NCBI RefSeq assembly: GCF_013266755.1
Contig: NZ_JABRWJ010000002.1
Location: 434,001-498,000, forward strand
DNA length: 64,000 nucleotides
Direction: 5' to 3'
Origin: Pseudaquabacterium terrae
GTDB lineage: Bacteria > Pseudomonadota > Gammaproteobacteria > Burkholderiales > Burkholderiaceae_C
Shown here: one piece after another, positions 58,676-64,000 of the stretch
Layout of the letters: each line of letters starts with the position of its first letter
How positions within the stretch are numbered: position 1 is the stretch's first letter
Notes under the pieces: model-generated
Seen by the model: the letters and a program-made list of their open reading frames with translations, nothing else
Told to the model about the DNA's origin: nothing
The model's database searches: none
Position numbers and translations under genes: made by a program

Positions 58676-60802
58676 ATGTTCCCCCGCCTGCTGTCACCTT
58701 GGCAATTCCGCATCGCGGCGTTGCTGTTGGCGGCCGCGGCGGTGGCAATGGTTCAATGGCTGGCGCCCTCTGCACTGAGCCAGCTCGAGGCCATGGCCGG
58801 CGATGTCGCCTGGCGCACCGGCGCCACCCAACGGCCCGAGCGCCGGGTCGTCGTCGTCGACATCGACGAGGCGAGCCTGCGTGCGAACGGCCCGTGGCCG
58901 TGGCCGCGCACCGCGATGGCCGATCTGGCCGAGCGCCTCGCACGTGCCGGCGCGGCCGTGCAGGTGTACGACATCGGCTTCCCGGACCCCCGCCCAGGTG
59001 ACGCAGCGCTGGCCGCCGCCTGGAGCCGCCGGCCGGTCGTGCTGGGTCAGCTGTTCTCACTGGACACGACGGTCACGCCGGAAGCGGGAACCATCGCCGG
59101 ACGGCTGGCCGCCAGCGGCTGCCCGGAATTCGCCCCGAAGGGCCACGGTGCCTACGGAACGGCCGCCGAGCTGCTGACCGTGCGGCCCGCCGTCGGCCAC
59201 ATGACGCCGCGCATCGAGGGCGACGGCGTCGTGCGCCAGTTGCCGGCGCTGATCTGCCACCGCGGGGCGGCCTACTCGTCGCTGAGCCTGGCAGCGCTGT
59301 GGCGCCTTGCCCAGCCGGACCAGGACACCGAAGCGGCATCCGCGGATCCTGCGCTCGCGCCGGACTGGCAATGGCACGTCGCCGCCGAGCAGGGTGTCGG
59401 CACCAGCCCGCTGGCACCGGCCGCCTGGTTGAGCAGCCCCAGCTTCCCGGGGCTCGTGGTTCCGCTCGATGAACGCGGCAACCTCCGCGTGCCCTACCGT
59501 GTCGACCGCAAGGCCATTGCGTCGATCTCGGCAGCGAAGGTGCTTGCCGGCGACACCGATACGGCCCTGCTGAAAGGGGCCGTGGTGGTTGTCGGCGCCA
59601 CCGCGTTCGGCGTCGGCGACGTCGTCGCGACGCCGCATGCGGCGGTCGCGGCCGGCCTGGAGGTCCATGTGCAGACCCTGGTCGGCCTGCTCGATCGCCG
59701 CATCCCGTACGAGCCGCGCATGGCGCGGCTGTTGCAAGTGCTGGCCGGGGTCGCGCTGGCCGGAATCTTGCTGCTGGTCGCCGTGCGGCCGGGTGGCCGC
59801 AATGCGCAACGCCTGCCGGCCGTCGGGCTGGCCCTGGCGCTGCTGGTCTGGCTGGCGTCCTCGGCGTCCCTGCTCGGTGCCGACCTCTGGCTGCCGTGGG
59901 CGCCGGTGGCGCTGTTCGTCCTGGCCGCCGCGGGCGCGCTGGCCATCGTCGAGCATGGCATCACGCTGCTGCAGCGCGAACGCCTGTCGGCCCACCTCGG
60001 CGCCTACCTGCCGCGACCGGTGGCCCAGCGCCTGATGAGCTCGGACCCGACGGGGCGCATCCAGGTTGAAGAGCGCGACGTCAGCGTGCTCGTGGCCGAC
60101 ATCCGCAACTTCTCCGCCTTCGCGGCACACCGCCCGGCCGAAGAGACCGTCGCGCTGCTGCACGCTTTCAGCTCGATCGCCGTCGATGTCGTCGAGCGGC
60201 ACGGCGGGGTCGTCGAGCGCGTGGCCGGCGATTCGATCCTGGCGGTCTGGAACGCGTTCTCCCAGTGCGAAGCCCACCCCGAACAGGCGATGGCCGCCGC
60301 CCGGGAGCTGCTGAGCGCCACCCGGACCTTGTTGACCAGCAACCGCCTCGAGACCGATGGCGGATTGGTGCAACCCCTTGCGTTGGGGATTGGTCTGGAG
60401 AGCGGCACTGCTATCGTCGGCTCCTTCGGGCCGGCGCGGCGCCGCGCCCATGCGGCGCTCGGCGAGCCGGTCAGCATTGCTTCCCGCCTCCAGGAAATGA
60501 CCATCGACCTGTCCGTGCCCATCCTGGCCGGGCCGCGGTTGGCCGCCGCGTTGCGCGCCGACAGCACCGAATCACTGGGTGAATATCTGCTCGAAGGCCT
60601 GGGTCGGCACTGCCGCATCTATGCCCCTGCCGGCTGGGCCGAACTGGTTCCGGTCGATCCGGGCTGGGCCACCGCGGCGACCGCGGGCGAGCGCCAGTCA
60701 GAATCGCGGGCATGGACCCGGTGGAACCATTCCGGCCTGATGTCGGCCGTGGCAGCCGGTCGGTCGTCTTCGCGCTCGAGATTCGGCCCGCGCAACGCGT
60801 GA
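58676..60802 (+). CDS. CHASE2-domain class III nucleotide cyclase
   Basis: A 708-residue membrane receptor cyclase. There is an N-terminal transmembrane helix, a periplasmic CHASE2 domain (about 35-340), a cluster of about three transmembrane helices (about 350-425) and a cytoplasmic class III cyclase domain (about 465-640). Metal-binding aspartates D475 (VADIRNFSAF) and D519 (VAGDSILAVWN) and transition-state R604 are present. The usual Asn is S600 (GEPVSIASR) and the purine-contact Thr/Asp position appears to be A593, so activity and base choice are uncertain. The last ~50 residues look non-conserved and overlap the next gene region. Confidence 0.87.
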   Translation: MFPRLLSPWQFRIAALLLAAAAVAMVQWLAPSALSQLEAMAGDVAWRTGATQRPERRVVVVDIDEASLRANGPWPWPRTAMADLAERLARAGAAVQVYDIGFPDPRPGDAALAAAWSRRPVVLGQLFSLDTTVTPEAGTIAGRLAASGCPEFAPKGHGAYGTAAELLTVRPAVGHMTPRIEGDGVVRQLPALICHRGAAYSSLSLAALWRLAQPDQDTEAASADPALAPDWQWHVAAEQGVGTSPLAPAAWLSSPSFPGLVVPLDERGNLRVPYRVDRKAIASISAAKVLAGDTDTALLKGAVVVVGATAFGVGDVVATPHAAVAAGLEVHVQTLVGLLDRRIPYEPRMARLLQVLAGVALAGILLLVAVRPGGRNAQRLPAVGLALALLVWLASSASLLGADLWLPWAPVALFVLAAAGALAIVEHGITLLQRERLSAHLGAYLPRPVAQRLMSSDPTGRIQVEERDVSVLVADIRNFSAFAAHRPAEETVALLHAFSSIAVDVVERHGGVVERVAGDSILAVWNAFSQCEAHPEQAMAAARELLSATRTLLTSNRLETDGGLVQPLALGIGLESGTAIVGSFGPARRRAHAALGEPVSIASRLQEMTIDLSVPILAGPRLAAALRADSTESLGEYLLEGLGRHCRIYAPAGWAELVPVDPGWATAATAGERQSESRAWTRWNHSGLMSAVAAGRSSSRSRFGPRNA

Positions 60803-62235
60803 CAACGGGGGCGTCGGGTTCGTCCACCCGCTGGCGGTGGATTGTGGGATGTGCGTTGTCTGCGCTGGGCGCGGCACATGCGGCCGAAGCGCCGCCAAGC
60901 GTGGTGCGGCCGAACGAGCCGGCGACCGTCTGTGCACTGCTGGCGCCATCGCCGTGGCCCGCGACCACGGTCGAACGGCGCCTGCACCTGCGCCGCCTGG
61001 AGTCCGCCCAGGACCAATGCATCGGCCATGCCGGGTTTCTGGCAGTCCTCGGCGCCCTGTGGCTCGATGAGGGTGACGCTGAAACGGCCCGCGTGTGGCT
61101 GGAGCGTTCGTTGCTGCTCGAGCCCGACAACCTCGGTGCACTAGCCGACCATGCGCTGGCGCTGGCCGCGCTGGGCGAACCGGCCGCGCTGAAGGAACTG
61201 GCGTCGTCCTGGCGCAGCCGAAGCGATGTTCCACCCGCCCTGCTGCGACGCATCGAAAGCGCCGCCGGTGCCGGGACTGCTTTCCGGCTCGCCCGGGCGC
61301 GCCTGGGCGAGAACATGGACTGGCCGCGCTTTGCCGCACGGGGAGAGGCCTCGGTCCTCTTCGGCCATGACTCCAACCTCGCGGTCTCGCCGCGTCTGAC
61401 CGAGCTGACGCTGACCCCGCCGGAGGGTGGTGACGTCGTGCTGCCGGTGATCAGCACGCCGCGCCGGGGCGCCGCCGTGCGTGCCGATCTGTCATGGCAG
61501 GCGGCGTGGGAACTGAGTCCGAACCGCATGGTGCGCACCGGACTCAACTTCGCCGCGCGCAACGCGCCGAGCGAGTCCAGCACCGACTGGTACCAGGCCC
61601 AGGCGGCGGCCAGCTTTACCCAGCGCTGGAACGGTTGGTCCGCATCGGTCCAGACCGACCTGTCGTGGTTCGGCGGTGCGCTGACCGAGCCCTATGCCCT
61701 CGGTCGGGCCCGCCTGGTGCTGGAGCAGCTGGGCGAGAGCTGCAGCCATGCCGCCCAATTCGAAACCGACGGCCGGCGCCAGCGCGACACCCGCAGCGCC
61801 GACAGCACCACCGTGCTGCTGGCCTGGCGCCTGCAATGCCGGCCGCTCGGTCGGCGCGACTGGCAGTGGTCGCTGGCGCTGCGCGGTGGCACCGATCGGC
61901 CGAATCACGACGGTCGCCCGGGTGGCGTACAGCGCAGCCTGGGCGGCGTGCTGCGGCTCGAACACCGGCCGGATCCGCTGACGACGATCGACCTGTCGAT
62001 CGGCACGCTGCGGCTGGACGATCGCGAGGGCTACAGCACGTTGCTCGAGAACAACGCCGTGCGGCACCAAGCCCAGTCCTTCGTTTCGATGGAAGTCAGT
62101 CGTGCATTGCACACGTCATGGCTGCCGGGTGCCGAGTGGGTGGTGCAGCTCGGCCGCCATCGCCAGAGCAGCAACCTGGCGCTGTTCCGGCATGAAGGCA
62201 CCACCGCCTACACGGGTTTGCGCTGGCCGTGGTGA
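60799..62235 (+). CDS. TPR / outer-membrane beta-barrel protein
   Basis: A 478-residue exported protein. The GTG at 60799 overlaps the cyclase stop (GTGA) and sits just before a normal signal peptide (STRWRWIVGCALSALGAAHA). An upstream in-frame ATG (60712) would bury that signal behind about 40 residues. A TPR-like helical part (FLAVLGALWLDEGDAETARVWLERSLLLEPDN) precedes about 280 residues of alternating beta strands ending in the C-terminal aromatic GLRWPW typical of outer-membrane barrels. The architecture resembles surface-lipoprotein-assembly-modifier/DUF560-like proteins, but family membership is unproven. Confidence 0.75.
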   Translation: MTTGASGSSTRWRWIVGCALSALGAAHAAEAPPSVVRPNEPATVCALLAPSPWPATTVERRLHLRRLESAQDQCIGHAGFLAVLGALWLDEGDAETARVWLERSLLLEPDNLGALADHALALAALGEPAALKELASSWRSRSDVPPALLRRIESAAGAGTAFRLARARLGENMDWPRFAARGEASVLFGHDSNLAVSPRLTELTLTPPEGGDVVLPVISTPRRGAAVRADLSWQAAWELSPNRMVRTGLNFAARNAPSESSTDWYQAQAAASFTQRWNGWSASVQTDLSWFGGALTEPYALGRARLVLEQLGESCSHAAQFETDGRRQRDTRSADSTTVLLAWRLQCRPLGRRDWQWSLALRGGTDRPNHDGRPGGVQRSLGGVLRLEHRPDPLTTIDLSIGTLRLDDREGYSTLLENNAVRHQAQSFVSMEVSRALHTSWLPGAEWVVQLGRHRQSSNLALFRHEGTTAYTGLRWPW

Positions 62236-62310
62236 TCCGTTACCAGCCGGTTGTTGCTGCGGCACAACTCCGGACCCCTCAGAACCGACCCTCTGGGGGC
62301 TTCCGCCACC

Positions 62311-62338
62311 TTGAATGCGGGGAGGCCGGTGCAATAAT
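62311..62338 (+). promoter_or_regulatory. Candidate sigma-70 promoter upstream of the surface-protein gene
   Basis: TTGAAT (62311-62316) and AATAAT (62333-62338) are spaced 16 bp and match four and five of six consensus bases. Transcription would start near 62345 and give a leader of about 270 nt. On this model the CRP-type site would lie downstream of the start, in a road-block position. Confidence 0.5.
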
Positions 62339-62417
62339 CGCGCCGCTCGTCGAGCGGACACGGTCGTGCGCCTTGGAATGGGAGGTGGCGCCGATCGGTC
62401 GAAAAGAACCCGGTAGG

Positions 62418-62437
62418 CATGTGATGGCGATCACATG
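62418..62437. promoter_or_regulatory. Perfect CRP-type palindromic operator
   Basis: CATGTGAT-GGCG-ATCACATG: two perfect 8-bp arms that contain TGTGA-N6-TCACA (62420-62435), the full CRP core consensus. The centre is 188 bp upstream of the surface-protein ATG. The Crp-family regulator at 56.5 kb keeps the matching recognition helix. Confidence 0.85.
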
Positions 62438-62568
62438 GCCGAGCCGGACCTCCCAGCAAACTGCAGCCCCATGATCAACAAGCTCGTCGTCCCTCGTTCG
62501 ACTCAGCGCCGGCTTATGGCGCCGACGCTGATTCGAGTGTGGGCCGGTCGTTGATCATCCACCCTCGG

Positions 62569-62584
62569 TTTCTTTGCAAAGAAA
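62569..62584. other. AT-rich 16-bp perfect palindrome in the leader
   Basis: TTTCTTTG-CAAAGAAA lies 31 bp before the ATG of the surface-protein gene. It has no spacer, so a stable RNA hairpin is less likely than a protein-binding palindrome. Its AT content stands out against the surroundings. Confidence 0.7.
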
Positions 62585-62615
62585 TCAATCTCTGAACTCA
62601 TCAGGAGCGTACTGA

Positions 62616-64000
62616 ATGGCTATCCCCAGCTTCTCATCTACCGTGGTCGCACGTGCCGCTGCGGCGCTTTACGGCATCCAACTCGGCAACGCCACCATGA
62701 CGTCGGTGCTGGCTGAAGCCAACCTGGGCGGCGGCGGCATCGGCGCGCTGATCAACGGCGTGTACGCCCGCGACTTCGGCACGAAGTCCGCCCACGATGT
62801 GGCCGTGCTGGTCACCGCCAACCTGGGCATCACCGGCGCCGGCGTGACCGACGCTGTGGCCTACCTCGAGAACCTGCTGAACACCACGCCCGCCGCCGAG
62901 CGCGGCATGGCGATTGCCGACGCTGCTGCGCTGTTCTCCGGCCTGACCAGCGATGGCGTCTACGGCGCCGCTGCCTCCGCGTTCAACGGCCGCATCGCCT
63001 CGGCGGTGGCCTACGCGCAGACCGCTGGCACGATCGACCGTCCGTTCAATGCCGGCGCGAGCCTCGGCATGACCATGGGTCAGGACTTCCTGAGCGGCAC
63101 CCCGGGCAACGATGTCATCCAAGCCCGTATCTTCAACAACAGCAACAGCTGGCAGTCTGGTGACTGGACCGACGGTGGCGCCGGCAACGACCGCATCGAA
63201 GCCGACATGGGCTCGTCGGCAGTCTTCTCGGTCACGCCGGAAACCACCGGCGTCGAGCAGATCGCTGTCCGCGCTCAATCGCATCAGACCGATTCCGGTG
63301 ACAACAACGTTTCGAACTTCTCGCGCGTTCAGATCGATGCCGAGCGCATCGTCGGCGCCACGCGGTTCGAGTCGAACAACAGCCGCGCTGATCTCATCTT
63401 CGAAGACGTCCGGATCCTGCCGTCGCAGATCACCAAGGACATCACGATCGCCATGGTCGAAACCGACCCCGGCCATGTCGACTACGCGGTGTACTTCGAC
63501 CAGTATTCGCTGAAGAACCAAGTCAGCAACACCTCGTCGATCAACCTGCAGATCATGGACACGGTTGCCGCCGCGGCCGGTCTGGCACCGCTGCTGAACA
63601 GCAACTACGGTGCGTTCACCTTCACGGTCACGATCGGTGGCGTTGCCCGCACCGTCACGCTGGGCTCGCAGGCGATCCAGGACGCGCAGACGTACGCTCA
63701 ACTGGCTGCTGCCTTCCAGACTGCCCTGAACGCCGAATTCGGCGCCGGCGTCGCGACGGCCACCGTCGGTGACAACTTCACCGTGGTCGACCCCGCCTCG
63801 CGCATCGCGGTCACCGGTCAGAACATCGTGCTGACCACCAACACGCTGGCCACGTTCTCGACCCCCGCGGGCTCGGGCTGGCTGGCGGACGGCGTGGCTC
63901 CCCCGGCGTCGAACTTCTACACCAACTTCTTCACCGGCACGACCGCATCGGCCAGCCTGGTCACGTCGACGGTCATCCTCGACGACGTGGGTCGCGGCTC
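62616..64000 (+). CDS. Large RTX/S-layer-like surface protein, 5' part (runs off window)
   Basis: At least 461 codons remain open to the window end. The protein starts AIPSFSSTVVARAAAALYGIQLG with no Sec signal. Its first ~130 residues are Ala/Gly/Leu-rich and helical, reminiscent of N-terminal anchoring domains of secreted S-layer or adhesin proteins. Two RTX-like nonapeptides follow, GTPGNDVIQ (residue 161) and GGAGNDRIE (residue 187), then Thr/Val/Asn-rich beta-strand sequence almost free of Lys and without any Cys. This fits a type I secretion substrate whose C-terminal signal lies beyond the window. AGGAG (62603-62607) is 8 nt before the ATG. Codon use is less extreme in GC than that of its neighbours. 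Confidence 0.7.
   Translation, partial: MAIPSFSSTVVARAAAALYGIQLGNATMTSVLAEANLGGGGIGALINGVYARDFGTKSAHDVAVLVTANLGITGAGVTDAVAYLENLLNTTPAAERGMAIADAAALFSGLTSDGVYGAAASAFNGRIASAVAYAQTAGTIDRPFNAGASLGMTMGQDFLSGTPGNDVIQARIFNNSNSWQSGDWTDGGAGNDRIEADMGSSAVFSVTPETTGVEQIAVRAQSHQTDSGDNNVSNFSRVQIDAERIVGATRFESNNSRADLIFEDVRILPSQITKDITIAMVETDPGHVDYAVYFDQYSLKNQVSNTSSINLQIMDTVAAAAGLAPLLNSNYGAFTFTVTIGGVARTVTLGSQAIQDAQTYAQLAAAFQTALNAEFGAGVATATVGDNFTVVDPASRIAVTGQNIVLTTNTLATFSTPAGSGWLADGVAPPASNFYTNFFTGTTASASLVTSTVILDDVGRG

Larger units (their letters stand above)
62236..62615. other. 380-bp regulatory intergenic region
   Basis: This is the largest non-coding stretch of the window. It holds an imperfect hairpin near 62273-62300 (CCCC-T-CAGA / TCTGGGG) that may end the upstream operon, a sigma-70-like promoter (62311-62338) and a small perfect hairpin CCGCTC-GTC-GAGCGG (62343-62357). 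A perfect CRP-type palindrome (62418-62437) and an AT-rich 16-bp palindrome (62569-62584) follow. AGGAG (62603-62607) is the ribosome-binding site of the next gene. No small coding sequence is convincing. Confidence 0.75.

Noticed and set aside
60712..60802. ATG 60712 as the start of the barrel protein
   Set aside because: It would put about 29 non-conserved residues ahead of the normal signal peptide and overlap the cyclase by 91 bp. GTG 60799 with a GTGA overlap fits better, though the ATG is not excluded.

Overview
The window is very GC-rich, densely packed chromosomal DNA from a betaproteobacterium, most likely a Burkholderiales member of the Rubrivivax/Leptothrix/Ideonella type. The evidence is the gene order (gpmA - rhodanese - grxC - secB - gpsA - trmL - comF; pyrR-pyrB-pyrX; the full aa3 oxidase cluster), a GCCCCCAAG/CTTGGGGC intergenic palindrome of the kind common in that order, and Burkholderiales-only families such as the small cox assembly protein and the twin-transmembrane protein. 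No tRNA, rRNA, IS element, prophage or CRISPR array was seen.

Layout. 1-7.9 kb: a giant ChpA/PilL-type chemotaxis kinase (type IV pilus or twitching pathway) and a GGEEF diguanylate cyclase. 7.9-15.6 kb: a secreted hydrolase, then a translationally coupled set yqgE-ruvX-pyrR-pyrB-pyrX (pyrX is a DHOase homologue without its metal ligands), a lysophospholipid acyltransferase, a second divergent PRPP-synthase-like protein and a catalytically degenerate HD-GYP protein. 15.6-20 kb: housekeeping genes. 21-30.7 kb: the cytochrome c oxidase locus, with structural subunits (coxB, ctaD, ctaE), copper delivery (ctaG, SCO), heme A synthesis (ctaA, ctaB), SURF1 and several small or poorly described membrane proteins. 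30.7-35 kb: rpoH behind a perfect CIRCE operator, and a MASE1-CHASE-PAS hybrid kinase. 35-44.5 kb: ychF, a UbiH-type monooxygenase, dsbC, an M61 peptidase, enoyl-CoA hydratase and lysS.

45-56.4 kb is a surface-polysaccharide locus. Its wlbA/B/C-like genes for diacetamido-uronic acid synthesis are followed by a tightly coupled chain: flippase, acyltransferase, two glycosyltransferases, methyltransferase, a second DegT aminotransferase, initiating phosphoglycosyl transferase and a WbpM-type dehydratase.

56.4-64 kb is the least ordinary part. A Crp-family regulator is divergent from an apparent operon of a FecR-domain secreted protein, a CHASE2 class III nucleotide cyclase and a TPR/beta-barrel outer-membrane protein. 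This is followed by a 380-bp regulatory region and the 5' part of a large, probably type-I-secreted RTX/S-layer-like protein. The regulator keeps a CRP-type recognition helix. A perfect TGTGA-N6-TCACA palindrome lies in front of the surface-protein gene and a near-match lies in front of the FecR gene. I infer a self-contained signalling cassette controlling a cell-surface protein. The regulator lacks the usual cAMP-pocket residues and the cyclase lacks two usual active-site residues, so its ligand is open.
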